From positions 1 to 64,000 of the forward strand of contig NZ_JAPPVJ010000009.1 in the NCBI RefSeq assembly GCF_026711005.1: DNA of 64,000 bases. The letters are read 5' to 3'. Both the position numbers and the translations under genes were made by a program. Shown piece by piece: positions 52,037-61,972 of this stretch (position 1 is the stretch's first letter; each line of letters starts with the position of its first letter). Under the pieces are notes generated by a model. It worked only from the letters and a program-made list of their open reading frames with translations, was not told the origin of the DNA and made no database searches. The DNA comes from Sphingobacterium sp. UT-1RO-CII-1 (GTDB taxonomy: Bacteria; Bacteroidota; Bacteroidia; Sphingobacteriales; Sphingobacteriaceae).

Positions 52037-53095
52037 ATGAGAAAGCAGGTTGTCATTTTATTTATACTGTTGCTTCTTGTTTGGGGGCTTTCTATCATAA
52101 AAAGTTATTCTTTTATAATAGAAAACTATTATAGTAGAGCTTTTTATCCATTCTTATCTCATTTTTTTAAATTTTTGTTTCAATGGGTGCCTTTTAGTGT
52201 GGGGGATGTGTTTTATCTCGTAACAATTGTTTTTTACCTAATATTAGGAGCACTTCTTTTTATCAACTTATTGAAAAAGAATGGACGCAAGGCCGCAAGT
52301 ATCTTATTGAAATTAGTAAACTTGGGGCTAGGTCTTTATGTTTTGTTCTATATCAGCTGGGGCTTAAATTATTATAGACAACCTTTGTCAGTACAGATGG
52401 AGTTACAGGTAGATAACATAAGCAAGTCAGATTATATTTTGGTTTTGGATAAATATATAGAGCAGACAAATAGTTTGCGTGAGAAGCTTGATTTAGATAC
52501 CTTACTCCGCGAACGAGCTGACTTAGATTTAAGTATTGATATGTTAAATGATAAGGTCTTAAAGGGAATCTTATCTAAAACCCAGGTAAAAGTGAAATCA
52601 CCTCTGTCTAGCGAAATAGTTTCTTTTTTTACCGTAACGGGATACTTCAATCCTTTTACACAGGAAGTGCAGGTGAACAAGAAAATCCCGCTCGTAGCCT
52701 ATCCTTTTACAGTTGTTCATGAGTTAGGGCACCAAATGGGGATAGGTTTTGAAGACGAGTGTAATTTTATTGCTTTTTTAAAGCTGCGGGATCATTCCAA
52801 TACTTGGTATCGCTATGCTGTTAATTATGAAATTATGCAGTACTTGTTAAGGCCATTGTACAGTGAAGATAGAGAAAAGTATAACTCTTTTCTAGCAAAG
52901 CTATCACCAAAAGTTATAGAAGACATGCAGTATGAGCGTGATTTTTGGAAAAGTTATACAAGTTGGTTTAATACTTTAACCAACCTGTTTTATACGAGAT
53001 ATCTTACACATAATAACCAGCCTGAAGGTATGACACGATACTCTATGGTGAGTAAGTTGGTGGTAGCCTGGGAGTTGAAGAATAGGGGGTTATAA
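52037..53095 (+). CDS. DUF3810 membrane metalloprotease-like protein
   Basis: A 352-residue protein with about three membrane helices in the first 125 residues and an extracytoplasmic domain containing VVHELGHQMGIG. The HELGH motif (H228, E229, H232) is the zinc-binding HExxH of metalloproteases, with nearby acidic residues (FEDEC) suitable as a third ligand. DUF3810 is a common Bacteroidota family without assigned substrate. Its 3' end overlaps the convergent MFS gene by six bases. Confidence 0.87.
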   Translation: MRKQVVILFILLLLVWGLSIIKSYSFIIENYYSRAFYPFLSHFFKFLFQWVPFSVGDVFYLVTIVFYLILGALLFINLLKKNGRKAASILLKLVNLGLGLYVLFYISWGLNYYRQPLSVQMELQVDNISKSDYILVLDKYIEQTNSLREKLDLDTLLRERADLDLSIDMLNDKVLKGILSKTQVKVKSPLSSEIVSFFTVTGYFNPFTQEVQVNKKIPLVAYPFTVVHELGHQMGIGFEDECNFIAFLKLRDHSNTWYRYAVNYEIMQYLLRPLYSEDREKYNSFLAKLSPKVIEDMQYERDFWKSYTSWFNTLTNLFYTRYLTHNNQPEGMTRYSMVSKLVVAWELKNRGL

Positions 53096-54250
53096 GTTCA
53101 TCTGCGGCCTCACGACTTTTATTAGAAATAGGTAAGCTAAAACTGCTCCAATACTAGCCATAAAGACACCAATTAAAGAGGGATAATTATAGGCATAGCC
53201 CAAAGTAATAGGAATTGCACCTAAATAAGCCCCTAATGTATTGCCTATATTAAAACTTGCTTGTCCGGCAGAAGCCGCAAAAGTCGCAGCGCCTTTTGCG
53301 TTATTAATAAGCATCATTTGTAAAGATGGGCCTATTGTAAAAGAAATCATTCCGGTAATAAAGGCCATAGGGTACGCAAAAGATTCTATATGTGCAGTAA
53401 AAAAAACTATTACTAAACATATGGACATTGAAGCAAAGCTTGTTATAGCAGCTTTAGATGGAGAAAATTTATCGGCCATTTTTCCTCCAATAATGTTGCC
53501 AAAAAACATTCCGAATCCAATAAGAATCATAATAACGGGTACTCGGTCTGGATTTAGGCCAGAAACGTTTGTGACTAGAGGAGCAATGTATGAAATCCAT
53601 GCAAATAGCCCTCCTGTTCCGATGGATATGACAGCAACCATTAACCAAGCATCCCAACGTTTAAAATATTTGATTTGTTGTTTAATATTACTGTCATTAT
53701 TGGTGGTCATATTGGGCATCCATACATATAGGGTGATAAAAGTGAGAAGTCCCAATATGCTGATTACTGCATAGGTAATTCGCCATGAGTAATGGTGTCC
53801 GATATAAGTTCCTAAAGGTACGCCCGCTAGATTAGCTATAGTCATACCTGTAAACATTATGGATATAGCTTGAGCTTCCTTTCCTGGTTTTGCGAGACGT
53901 GCTGCCACTACGGAGCCTACGCCAAAGAAAGCACCATGAGGTAGACCAGAGATAAAACGGGAGACAAATAAAGATAGTTTATTAGGAGCTATAGCAAAGA
54001 GACCATTAAATATAAAAAATAATAACATGAGTAAAAGTAGCACCTTTCTGGGGGAGGCTTTTGCTGTGAAAGCAACCAAGGTTGGTGCACCAACAACGAC
54101 ACCTAAAGCATATAAAGCAATTAGGTTACTGGCCATAGGGATATCTATTTTTAAGTCTGCTGCTATGTCGGGTAAGATCCCCATCATAGTAAATTCTGTC
54201 ATCCCTATTGCTAAGCCACCAAAAGCTAATGCTATCAATCCTTTATTCAT
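53090..54250 (-). CDS. MFS transporter
   Basis: A 386-residue major-facilitator protein with twelve helices, of the AraJ/Bcr-like efflux type (FGGLAIGMTEFTMMGILPDI, GVPLGTYIGHHYSWRITYAV). It probably exports a drug, sugar or amino-acid derivative. Nothing in the neighbourhood identifies the substrate. It is convergent with DUF3810 with a six-base stop overlap. Confidence 0.86.
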   Translation of the reverse strand: MNKGLIALAFGGLAIGMTEFTMMGILPDIAADLKIDIPMASNLIALYALGVVVGAPTLVAFTAKASPRKVLLLLMLLFFIFNGLFAIAPNKLSLFVSRFISGLPHGAFFGVGSVVAARLAKPGKEAQAISIMFTGMTIANLAGVPLGTYIGHHYSWRITYAVISILGLLTFITLYVWMPNMTTNNDSNIKQQIKYFKRWDAWLMVAVISIGTGGLFAWISYIAPLVTNVSGLNPDRVPVIMILIGFGMFFGNIIGGKMADKFSPSKAAITSFASMSICLVIVFFTAHIESFAYPMAFITGMISFTIGPSLQMMLINNAKGAATFAASAGQASFNIGNTLGAYLGAIPITLGYAYNYPSLIGVFMASIGAVLAYLFLIKVVRPQMNL

Positions 54251-54341
54251 AGTGTATTAAAAAAAGTGGTAATTATAGTGAACAGAGTGGTTCGAAACTG
54301 AGGAACAATAATTTTAATGAAAAATTTCCTACTTATGCATT

Positions 54342-54379
54342 AAAAAAGCTGTATCAAACATAATTGATACAGCTTTTTT
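54342..54379 (-). terminator. terminator of the rpsF-rpsR-rplI operon
   Basis: Arms AAAAAAGCTGTATCAA (54342-54357) and TTGATACAGCTTTTTT (54364-54379), perfect 16-base stem with a six-base loop, after rplI. Confidence 0.9.
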
Positions 54380-54401
54380 AATTCGATTGTTGAATAATAA
54401 A

Positions 54402-54845
54402 TTATTCAGCTATTACTTCAAAAGGAACTTGAACTTTTACCTCTTTGTGTAAGTTCAGGTTAGCAATATATTCGCCTAGAACTTTTGGTTCTGTTTCGAA
54501 AGTAATACGACGGCGATCTACGTCAAAACCTTGAGCTTTTAAAGCTTCAGCTATTTGGATGCTGTTTACTTTACCAAAGATTTTTCCTGTCTCTCCTGCT
54601 TTAGCACCGATAGAAAGTTTAACATTTTCTAATTTAGTCGCTAATTCAGTCGCGTCTTTTTTGATTTTCTCTTGTTTGAACTGAGCTTGTTTAATATTCT
54701 CAGCTAAAACCTTCTTCGCGGATGATGTCGCTAAAATTGCAACCCCTTGAGGGATTAAGTAGTTACGACCGTAACCTGGCTTTACAACCACGATATCATC
54801 TTTTTCGCCAAGGTGCTTAATGTCTTGTTTTAATATAACTTCCAT
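54402..54845 (-). CDS. rplI: 50S ribosomal protein L9
   Basis: A 147-residue L9: N-terminal domain MEVILKQDIKHLGEKDDIV with VKPGYGRNYLIPQGVAI, a connecting helix and a C-terminal domain (GAKAGETGKIFGKVNSIQIA). It binds 23S rRNA near the base of L1. It starts 12 bases after rpsR in the S6-S18-L9 operon. Confidence 0.97.
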   Translation of the reverse strand: MEVILKQDIKHLGEKDDIVVVKPGYGRNYLIPQGVAILATSSAKKVLAENIKQAQFKQEKIKKDATELATKLENVKLSIGAKAGETGKIFGKVNSIQIAEALKAQGFDVDRRRITFETEPKVLGEYIANLNLHKEVKVQVPFEVIAE

Positions 54846-54857
54846 GTCGTATTCTCC

Positions 54858-55121
54858 TTATTTTAATGAATCAGTTAGGTAAGGTAAAAGTCCAATAATA
54901 CGAGCACGCTTAACAGCTTGTGCCACTTTACGTTGGAATTTTAAAGATGTACCTGTTAGTCGACGTGGTAAAATTTTCCCTTGGTCATTTACAAATTTCA
55001 ATAAGAAGTTTGCGTCTTTGTAATCGATATACTTAATTCCGTTCTTTTTGAAACGGCAGTATTTTTTACGGTTGTCCTCTACTTTAGGGGCGGTTACGTA
55101 CTGGATATTATCTTTTGCCAT
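54858..55121 (-). CDS. rpsR: 30S ribosomal protein S18
   Basis: A 87-residue S18 with [40 protein letters not shown] and [14 protein letters not shown]. Its ATG shares one base with the rpsF stop (TAATG), so translation is coupled. S18 binds S6 on the platform of the small subunit. Confidence 0.98.
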   Translation of the reverse strand: MAKDNIQYVTAPKVEDNRKKYCRFKKNGIKYIDYKDANFLLKFVNDQGKILPRRLTGTSLKFQRKVAQAVKRARIIGLLPYLTDSLK

Positions 55122-55489
55122 TAGTTTGCTACCTCCTCAGTTTTAGTTGCCGCTTTTTTGTTGAATGCACCGCTACGTTTTTTCTCGTTATATGCAATTG
55201 CATGTTTATCTAATGCAATTGTTAAGAAACGCATAACACGCTCGTCACGTTTGTATTCAAGTTCTAATTTTTGAATTAATTCACCTGGAGCCTTGAATTC
55301 AGTTAAGTGATAAAATCCAGTTGATTTTTTCTGGATTGGATACGCTAATTTTCTCAAACCCCAATTGTCTTCAGCGACAATTTCGGCTCCGCCTTCTGCA
55401 AGGATGCTTTTGAACTTTTCGATAGTTTCTTTAGCAGCTTCATCAGAAAGCAACGGGGTAAGAATGATCACAGATTCGTACTGTTGCAT
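55121..55489 (-). CDS. rpsF: 30S ribosomal protein S6
   Basis: A 122-residue S6: [40 protein letters not shown] and [20 protein letters not shown] are typical, followed by a basic tail ([20 protein letters not shown]). First gene of the S6-S18-L9 operon. In several bacteria the S6-S18 pair represses its own mRNA; the leader here can form two exclusive hairpins. Confidence 0.98.
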   Translation of the reverse strand: MQQYESVIILTPLLSDEAAKETIEKFKSILAEGGAEIVAEDNWGLRKLAYPIQKKSTGFYHLTEFKAPGELIQKLELEYKRDERVMRFLTIALDKHAIAYNEKKRSGAFNKKAATKTEEVAN

Positions 55490-55519
55490 TTTTAATAAAT
55501 TTGTTAATTAAAATTGTAT

Positions 55520-55539
55520 TTCCCACACTTGGGGAAGTG
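55520..55539 (-). promoter_or_regulatory. possible rpsF leader hairpins
   Basis: On the minus strand CACTT-CCCC-AAGTG (55539-55526) and TTCCC-CAAGTGT-GGGAA (55536-55520) overlap and cannot form together. They start at the predicted transcript 5' end. Too short to assign to the known S6:S18 leader motif; offered as a candidate. Confidence 0.3.
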
Positions 55540-55547
55540 CAAAGGTA
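55540..55547 (-). promoter_or_regulatory. -7 element for rpsF operon
   Basis: Minus strand TACCTTTG matches TAnnTTTG. It puts the transcript start near 55533, with a leader of about 45 bases before the rpsF ATG. Confidence 0.5.
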
Positions 55548-55588
55548 AGAATAATATTCGAAAATTTTATAAAAAAATATATTCGGCA

Positions 55589-55978
55589 TTATTTTACTAT
55601 ACCTTTAAGGTAATACCATGATTCTCTCGACTGCTTGAAGAACGATTTTTCATGGTGAATATTTAAAGAGTGATTAGTATCTAAATAGTAAGCTTTAAAT
55701 TCAACATCTGACTTGGAATTATCGATAATTTCAAGTTTAACCCATTTATTTTCTAAAGCCCAATCCCTGATGGCATTTTTTGACTGGTAGGAGCGTATAC
55801 TTGGGTGATAAGTATTATATAAAAAATCAATATTATGTAGACAAAAGGCAGTGTAACGGGCACGCATAAGTTGCTCAGGAGAGATAGCATTTTTAATATC
55901 GTTGTGAACTATTCCACAGCAGTTTGTGTATTTTTTTCCAGAGCCACATGGACATTCTTTTGGTAGGTTGTTTGTCAT
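55589..55978 (-). CDS. YchJ family SEC-C motif protein
   Basis: A 129-residue protein with an N-terminal SEC-C zinc motif (CPCGSGKKYTNCC) followed by the YchJ NTF2-like domain (RARYTAFCLHNIDFLYNTYH, VKLEIIDN and VEFKAYYL). The function is unknown; SEC-C motifs contact SecB in some proteins. Start chosen at 55978 (MTNNLPK) because the SEC-C motif follows at once; a longer ORF to 56020 adds a non-conserved peptide. Confidence 0.85.
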   Translation of the reverse strand: MTNNLPKECPCGSGKKYTNCCGIVHNDIKNAISPEQLMRARYTAFCLHNIDFLYNTYHPSIRSYQSKNAIRDWALENKWVKLEIIDNSKSDVEFKAYYLDTNHSLNIHHEKSFFKQSRESWYYLKGIVK

Positions 55979-56055
55979 GTAAATAAAAAAAGCGTTTTTA
56001 CAATAATATATTTGATGCACTTCATGAATTCCCCGTAAATATCCTGTGGAGAAAA

Positions 56056-56082
56056 CAAATGTATTAAAGTTTTTTTGTCAAA
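56056..56082 (-). promoter_or_regulatory. candidate promoter of the YchJ-family gene
   Basis: Minus strand TTTG (56082-56079), 15 bases, TACATTTG (56063-56056). The spacing is slightly short, but both elements match the Bacteroidota consensus. Confidence 0.45.
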
Positions 56083-56167
56083 TTCACATCATTTATATTT
56101 TGACTGAAACTATATGTTCAACTCTTACGTTAATTTAAATAAAAGGAATAGAATAGAAATTGTACAT

Positions 56168-56653
56168 ATGACATCATTAAAAGATGAATTGGTTGGAAGT
56201 TGGAAGTTGCTATCATATATAGAAGTGCCAATTATTGGAGAGGATTCAATGTTTCCTATGGGAAAAAGTCCGTGTGGTCTTTTAACACATTCTCCAGACG
56301 GGTATATGTCTTTACAGATTGCAAAGGAAAAGAACCAGCTTTTTAAAGATAGCAAGGAGACGAGAAGAGAAATAATGAAAGACAAGACTAATTATAGTGC
56401 TTTCTGCGCTAAATATACAGTTGATTTGAAGAATGCAATAGTTACTTATAATATTGAAGATCCACGGTCTTTGAATGAGGGAGATAAAACACAACACAAA
56501 AGAGTGAATTTTGAAGGAGATATAATGTATTTGAAATCTACAGAGCCAATATTATCGAATGGAGTTGAAGTGAATTCTTACATGACATGGGAAAGAATTT
56601 CTACTTCCGAGAAGCCTACAGTAAGTTTGGAAAATGGATATGCCGAGGTATAG
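56168..56653 (+). CDS. lipocalin-like domain protein
   Basis: A 161-residue protein of the lipocalin-like family (MTSLKDELVGSWKLLSYIEV, PCGLLTHSPDGYMSLQIAKE, with a beta-barrel pattern through YTVDLKNAIVTYNI). Small-molecule binding is the family expectation; no ligand is known. Start chosen at ATG 56168; the open frame extends 54 bases up to 56114 but without typical residues. Confidence 0.78.
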   Translation: MTSLKDELVGSWKLLSYIEVPIIGEDSMFPMGKSPCGLLTHSPDGYMSLQIAKEKNQLFKDSKETRREIMKDKTNYSAFCAKYTVDLKNAIVTYNIEDPRSLNEGDKTQHKRVNFEGDIMYLKSTEPILSNGVEVNSYMTWERISTSEKPTVSLENGYAEV

Positions 56654-56694
56654 CCTGCTATTTAATAGTTAAGTGTTTTCTAGATGTTTGATAT

Positions 56695-56730
56695 AAAAAA
56701 GCCGTAGTAATATATTACTACGGCTTTTTT
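56695..56730. terminator. bidirectional terminator
   Basis: Perfect palindrome with 18-base arms (56695-56712 and 56713-56730), core AAAAAAGCCGTAGTAATA; in practice a shorter loop forms at the centre. Between the lipocalin-like gene and the convergent TPR gene. Confidence 0.9.
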
Positions 56731-56757
56731 ATTAAGAAGATAATTCTCTTTAATCTT

Positions 56758-57924
56758 TTACAAAGCATCTATACGACTTTGTAATTCTGTTGATTTCGCT
56801 TCGTCTTGTTGGAAGTCATAATAACCTTTGAGACTTCTTAAAGCTTCTTGATCTGTTGGGTTTAATTCTACAACTTTTTCTAGGTATGGTAGAGCATCTT
56901 TTATATCCTCTTTAAGCAAGTTCACCTTTGCTTGATAATCGTCATTTGATAACGATTTATCATCATTAAGAACAGCTAGGTTGTCACGCACTTGATTAAT
57001 GATTGTAGCAGCAGCATTTCTATTAGCATCGGAATAGTTAGGGTCTATTGAAACAGCCTTTTTATAAGCTTCAATAGCTTTATCCGTGTTATTTGAAGCA
57101 GATTGTGCAATTCCTAAGTAATAATACAGCGTTTTATTATTACCATCAGCAGCAATCTGTTTTTCAATTTGAGAAATAACTTGACTTTCGTTCCCAGCTA
57201 TTAAATTCAATTCTATGTTCTGTATAACAGCGTCATTATCTTGTGGATATGCTTCAGCTGCAGTTCCTGCATAAGTTAATGCACTTGTGGTATCTTTCGA
57301 TGATAAATATAACTTAGGTAAATCTACCAGAACTGATTTATGTCCAGAGAATTCTTTTACGGGGATTAGTTCTTTATACTTATCAATTGCATTTTTGTAA
57401 TCTTGATTCTGTATGGCAGCTAAACCAGCATAGTACGTTAAAGTTGTATCGCCAGGCAAATATGTTAGAGCTTTGTCAAATGAGGTATAGGCGCTTACAA
57501 AGTCTTGCTTTTCCCATGCAGCAACACCTTCATTAAAGCTAAACTGCCCTAAAACTTGCTCGGCTACCTGTAAATTCTCCGCATGTTTATTGTCTTTATC
57601 TAATTTTTTTGCTTTTTCTATACCTTCACTTGCGTTTGCTGCAGCCTCGGCAGTATTGTCTAAAGTAGCTATGTTAGCATTGACCAATGCATAGATTGTC
57701 CAAGTTTCAGCATCATTTTTAGTTTTGTCATGCTCAATAGCTAGGTCAATAGCCTCCTTTGCACTTTCTAGGTTGTTTTTCCCTAGGGCAGCTGATCCTG
57801 CACCTTTCAACTCTTCGAATTTTTGTAAGCTGCTTTTTGCTTTTCTTAAGTTACTGGTTTGACCATAGCTTGATGCTCCTGCAGCAATAAATAAAGAAAA
57901 TAGAATTGCTTGTTTAAAGTTCAT
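56758..57924 (-). CDS. tetratricopeptide repeat protein, exported
   Basis: A 388-residue protein with a signal peptide (MNFKQAILFSLFIAAGASSY) and TPR motifs across most of its length (for example YYLGIAQSASNNTDKAIEAY, LTYYAGLAAIQNQDYKNAID, DQEALRSLKGYYDFQQDEAK). TPRs make protein contacts, so a periplasmic assembly role is likely but unspecified. It is the last gene of the gyrA-TPR-TPR unit, two bases after the preceding TPR gene. Confidence 0.82.
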   Translation of the reverse strand: MNFKQAILFSLFIAAGASSYGQTSNLRKAKSSLQKFEELKGAGSAALGKNNLESAKEAIDLAIEHDKTKNDAETWTIYALVNANIATLDNTAEAAANASEGIEKAKKLDKDNKHAENLQVAEQVLGQFSFNEGVAAWEKQDFVSAYTSFDKALTYLPGDTTLTYYAGLAAIQNQDYKNAIDKYKELIPVKEFSGHKSVLVDLPKLYLSSKDTTSALTYAGTAAEAYPQDNDAVIQNIELNLIAGNESQVISQIEKQIAADGNNKTLYYYLGIAQSASNNTDKAIEAYKKAVSIDPNYSDANRNAAATIINQVRDNLAVLNDDKSLSNDDYQAKVNLLKEDIKDALPYLEKVVELNPTDQEALRSLKGYYDFQQDEAKSTELQSRIDAL

Positions 57925-57926
57925 TT

Positions 57927-59021
57927 CTAATTATTTGATAGTTGATTCAATAAAAGTTTAACACGGTCTAATTGTGCTAAATCCTCTGTCTTTTCATAGT
58001 ACAATGAAAGAGACTTTAAAGTATTAACGTCGTAAGGACGGATTTCGTTTGCTTTTAATAACAAATTTTGCGCATAATACTCGGCTTCGATATCGTCTTC
58101 ATCGTTTAGGAAGCTCTGTAGATAAAGCAGACCTAAAGCTAAGTTAGCTTCGTAATTATTCTGATTTAACTTTAATACTTGTTGATAATATGTTCTTGCA
58201 ACTGCTGTATTACCAACGGCTTCGTGCGCATAGCCAGCTAAATAATTTAACTCAATATTTTCAGGTTCAAATTTAATAGCTTCATCAATAATTGGAGCTA
58301 TTGCTGCATAATTTTGATCCTGAGCATATACCTGTATTAAATGCATCAAAATAGTTTTGTTCGTAGGAAATTTACTTCGCGCATTATTCAATGTATTAAG
58401 AACTTCTTGCGGATTATCTGTTTTCTTATAAACTTCGGCAAGTTCTAAATACTGATCTGCTGTAGCATTGGGCCTGCTTAAAAGTTGTCTGTAATATTCT
58501 ATTGCAACACCATATTTTTCAGATTCTACAGCAAGAAGTGCCAAGTTATACACTACGTCATAATTATTTAACGCTAAGTTTTTGACTTTGGTATAATTAT
58601 CATACGCTATACCATAGTCTTTTTTTTGCAAAGCTTTATTTGCTCGATATAGGTGAGCCGCTGCTAAGTTTTGTTTGACATATTTTACTTCTGCAGCATT
58701 GTTGCCTTGTTCTCTTGTGTTAAGTTTTCCTAGCGCTCTATACGTAGCATCTAAAGGTTCGACATCACTTTTAATAGTGTTTGTTGAGTCTGCATAAGCT
58801 ATCGTACTGTAAATCATGGCGCGGAGTATATTTACTTTGCTGCTTGTAGAGTCACGACGCGTTTTATAAGACGCATCAATAAACTTTTTGGCATTCTCTA
58901 GTGACTTAAGATCACCCGTTTTAGAATACAGCGCAAAGTTATTGCTACTCTCTTTATAATTTGATTGCGCAAATGTCAAATGAGTAACAAACAACAGTAT
59001 TCCTAAAAAAAGTATTCTCAT
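57927..59021 (-). CDS. tetratricopeptide repeat protein, exported
   Basis: A 364-residue protein with a signal peptide (MRILFLGILLFVTHLTFAQS) and six or more TPR motifs (YGIAYDNYTKVKNLALNN, YGVAIEYYRQLLSRPN, PENIELNYLAGYAHEAVGNT, NQNNYEANLALGLLYLQSFL). It lies 17 bases after gyrA and two bases before a second TPR gene. A functional tie to gyrase is not evident; the linkage is common in the phylum. Confidence 0.82.
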   Translation of the reverse strand: MRILFLGILLFVTHLTFAQSNYKESSNNFALYSKTGDLKSLENAKKFIDASYKTRRDSTSSKVNILRAMIYSTIAYADSTNTIKSDVEPLDATYRALGKLNTREQGNNAAEVKYVKQNLAAAHLYRANKALQKKDYGIAYDNYTKVKNLALNNYDVVYNLALLAVESEKYGVAIEYYRQLLSRPNATADQYLELAEVYKKTDNPQEVLNTLNNARSKFPTNKTILMHLIQVYAQDQNYAAIAPIIDEAIKFEPENIELNYLAGYAHEAVGNTAVARTYYQQVLKLNQNNYEANLALGLLYLQSFLNDEDDIEAEYYAQNLLLKANEIRPYDVNTLKSLSLYYEKTEDLAQLDRVKLLLNQLSNN

Positions 59022-59038
59022 ATTGAAACAGATTAAAT

Positions 59039-61591
59039 TTACTCTTCGTCTTTATCACTTTCGCTATCTTCTGAGTTCGAGTCGACAGCTTCTGTATCTA
59101 TACCTTCTTCTTCCTCTTCCTCACGGTCTACCTTAGTGATGGAGGCTATTTCGTCACTATCATTTAACGTGATTAAGCGAACACCTTGTGTAGCACGACC
59201 CATTACTCGAAGTGTGTCGGCACCTATACGAATCACTATCCCTGATTTATTGATTATCATAAGATCATCATTGTCCGTAACTCCTTTGATGGATACTAGC
59301 TCGCCGGTTTTATCGGTTACGCTGATTGTTTTTACACCTTTTCCACCTCTATTGGTTACGCGGTAGTCTTCTATATCCGTACGTTTTCCATAACCTTTTT
59401 CTGAAACAACAAGAACTGTGGTGTCATTTGAGTCTACAGCAATCATACCTACCACTTCGTCTCGCTCATGTGCTAAAGTAATTCCTCTAACACCTGTTGC
59501 TGTTCTTCCCATAGGACGTACAGTAGATTCATTAAAACGAATAGCACGACCGGAACGTAATGCCATAACGATTTCACTACTTCCTGTTGTTAATGTTGCT
59601 TCTAATAGTTCATCACCTTCGTTAATGTTGATAGCATTAATACCGTTAGCTCGTGGTCTTGAATAAGCTTCAAGAGAAGTTTTCTTTATAGTACCTTTCT
59701 TAGTACACATAATAATGAAGTTGTTCTCTAAGTATTCTTGATCTTTTAGGTTAGTGACTTTAATGAAAGCTTTTATTTTTTCTTCTTTCGGAACATTTAT
59801 AATATTCTGTAATGCTCGACCTCTAGAAGTGCGACTACCTTCAGGAATTTCAAATGCACGTAACCAGAAACATCTTCCCTTATCTGTAAATAATAATAAA
59901 TAATTATGGGCAGATGCAGTTATAATATGCTCTGTAAAGTCTTCATCGCGCGTTGTAGAACCAATAGCTCCTTTACCCCCGCGACCTTGGCGTTTATATT
60001 CTGTTAACGGAGTGCGTTTAACGTAGCTATTATGAGATATGGTAATAACGATTTCTTCGTCATCGATAAAATCTTCCATGCGCATATCTTCAGCAGAATG
60101 GACTATAACTGATCGACGCTCGTCTCCGTATTTCTCTTTTACTTCTCCAAGCTCTGTTTTGATGATTTCCATTCGAAGGTTCTCATCTGCAAGAACTTGT
60201 TGTAAGTATTCGATGGTTTTCATTAGTTCGTCATACTCCTCTTTGATTTTATCACGTTCAAGACCTGTTAGACGACGAAGTGTCATGTCTAGAATGGCAC
60301 GGGCCTGTAGGTCAGATAGTGCAAAACGTTCCATTAAGCCAATACGTGCATCTTCCGGAGTCTCTGAAGCCCTGATAAGTTTTATGACTTCATCTAAATG
60401 ATCAAGAGCAATTAGATAGCCTTCAAGAATATGTGCTCTTTTTTCAGCTTCTGCTAATTCAAATTTAGTACGGCGAATAACTACATCGTGTCTGTGTTCA
60501 ACAAACTCATGGATCATATCCTTTAAGTTCATGAGCATTGGGCGACCTTTGACGAGTGCAATGTTATTAACAGAGAATGAGGTTTGTAGCGCTGTGTATT
60601 TATAAAGGTTGTTTAAGACAACATTGGCATTTGCTTCTCTTTTAATATCGTATACAATCCTGAATCCATCACGGTCAGATTCGTCACGGATAGATGATAT
60701 GCCTTCGATTTTTTTCTCATTGACTAATTCAGCCGTACGCTCAATCATGTTAGCTTTGTTTACCTGGTAAGGAATTTCGGTAACGATAATACATTCTCTA
60801 CCATTTTTCAAGCTCTCAATTTCTGCTTTAGCACGCATGACAATTCGACCTCTACCTGTTTCAAAAGCGTCTTTTACGCCATTATACCCGTAGATAATAG
60901 CTCCTGTTGGGAAATCCGGTCCTTTTACATGTTGCATAAGTTCCGATATTTCGATATCACGGTTATCAATATAGGCGACTATTCCATCAACTACTTCAGA
61001 TAGGTTATGTGGCGCCATGTTTGTCGCCATACCAACAGCAATCCCTGACGCTCCGTTTACCAATAGATTTGGTATGCGAGTTGGGAGTACAGTCGGCTCT
61101 TGCATAGAGTCATCAAAGTTGTTTTGAAAATCAACTGTGTCTTTATTGATATCTATTAATATGTCTTCTGCTATTTTTTTTAAGCGAGCTTCTGTATAAC
61201 GCATCGCTGCTGGTGGGTCTCCGTCAATAGAACCGTAGTTACCTTGACCATCCACCAGAGGGTAACGCATGCTCCAATCTTGAGCTAAACGAACCATTGC
61301 ATCGTAAACCGAGGTGTCACCGTGTGGGTGGTATTTACCTAATACGTCCCCCACAATACGAGCAGACTTCTTGTAAGGCTTTCCACTCGTAACTCCTAGG
61401 TCTAGCATACCATAAAGAACTCGTCTATGAACCGGCTTCATTCCGTCCCTAGCATCGGGAAGAGCTCGAGATACAATCACCGACATTGAATAATCAATGT
61501 ACGCTGACTTCATTTGGTCCTCAATGTTAATAGGAATTATCCTGTCGTTAGCAGGTACTAGATTGTTTTCGTTTTCTGTTTCTTCAGCCAT
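59039..61591 (-). CDS. gyrA: DNA gyrase subunit A
   Basis: An 850-residue type IIA topoisomerase subunit. Quinolone region [20 protein letters not shown] (Thr at the position of E. coli Ser83 and Asp at that of Asp87), catalytic tyrosine in [11 protein letters not shown], and a C-terminal beta-pinwheel with the GyrA box (QGRGGKG), which distinguishes it from ParC. The acidic tail (REEEEEEG onward) is usual in Bacteroidota. It is the first gene of the unit with the two TPR genes. No sign of resistance substitutions beyond Thr at 83, which is a common native residue in this phylum. Confidence 0.97.
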   Translation of the reverse strand: MAEETENENNLVPANDRIIPINIEDQMKSAYIDYSMSVIVSRALPDARDGMKPVHRRVLYGMLDLGVTSGKPYKKSARIVGDVLGKYHPHGDTSVYDAMVRLAQDWSMRYPLVDGQGNYGSIDGDPPAAMRYTEARLKKIAEDILIDINKDTVDFQNNFDDSMQEPTVLPTRIPNLLVNGASGIAVGMATNMAPHNLSEVVDGIVAYIDNRDIEISELMQHVKGPDFPTGAIIYGYNGVKDAFETGRGRIVMRAKAEIESLKNGRECIIVTEIPYQVNKANMIERTAELVNEKKIEGISSIRDESDRDGFRIVYDIKREANANVVLNNLYKYTALQTSFSVNNIALVKGRPMLMNLKDMIHEFVEHRHDVVIRRTKFELAEAEKRAHILEGYLIALDHLDEVIKLIRASETPEDARIGLMERFALSDLQARAILDMTLRRLTGLERDKIKEEYDELMKTIEYLQQVLADENLRMEIIKTELGEVKEKYGDERRSVIVHSAEDMRMEDFIDDEEIVITISHNSYVKRTPLTEYKRQGRGGKGAIGSTTRDEDFTEHIITASAHNYLLLFTDKGRCFWLRAFEIPEGSRTSRGRALQNIINVPKEEKIKAFIKVTNLKDQEYLENNFIIMCTKKGTIKKTSLEAYSRPRANGINAININEGDELLEATLTTGSSEIVMALRSGRAIRFNESTVRPMGRTATGVRGITLAHERDEVVGMIAVDSNDTTVLVVSEKGYGKRTDIEDYRVTNRGGKGVKTISVTDKTGELVSIKGVTDNDDLMIINKSGIVIRIGADTLRVMGRATQGVRLITLNDSDEIASITKVDREEEEEEGIDTEAVDSNSEDSESDKDEE

Positions 61592-61972
61592 ATTAAGTTG
61601 GTTTCGATAAAACTATCTTATACAGACATTCATCTGTATGTGTATAGCATGCGAAGTTACGATTTTTTTTGGTCAAATTTGTATTTTAAGCCAGTTAAAA
61701 TTGTGCGAATTGACGACGTGTGTCTTTTCGTTTGCTGAGAATTGTAATAGTGTTTTTTTATTTTAATTCAATTGCCTATTTGTGTTTTTCGGAATTATCA
61801 GGGGTTTGTGTTGTATTTTATATTTTTATCAGAATAATGTTATGTTTTTATTTTTTGTAATAAAATGATGAATATTGTGATAAATTTGAAAAAAATATTA
61901 CTTTTGTTTCTCATTTAGCTAGGACACGTTAAATGTTGATTTATACTTAATTTACAGATACTTTATATTATC
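61592..61972. other. 381-bp divergent region between gyrA and serC
   Basis: Holds the serC promoter (61875-61906) and a possible gyrA -7 element TAACTTCG (61652-61659, minus strand, one mismatch) with a TTTG 14 bases upstream. A small inverted repeat ATACAG/CTGTAT (61620-61639) lies in the gyrA leader. The middle is AT-rich with no ORF or stable RNA visible. Confidence 0.5.
61875..61906 (+). promoter_or_regulatory. candidate promoter of serC
   Basis: TTG (61875-61877), 21 bases, TACTTTTG (61899-61906). Spacing is at the long end; the leader to the ATG at 61973 is about 60 bases. Confidence 0.5.

Noticed and set aside
53241-53774. Long plus-strand frame (177 codons) opposite the MFS transporter
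   Set aside because: It is the mirror of a strongly biased hydrophobic coding sequence; its translation resembles no protein family and the MFS frame is unambiguous.
61620-61639. ATACAG/CTGTAT inverted repeat upstream of gyrA as a supercoiling-sensor element
   Set aside because: Six-base arms in an AT-rich spacer are expected by chance; no supporting second copy.
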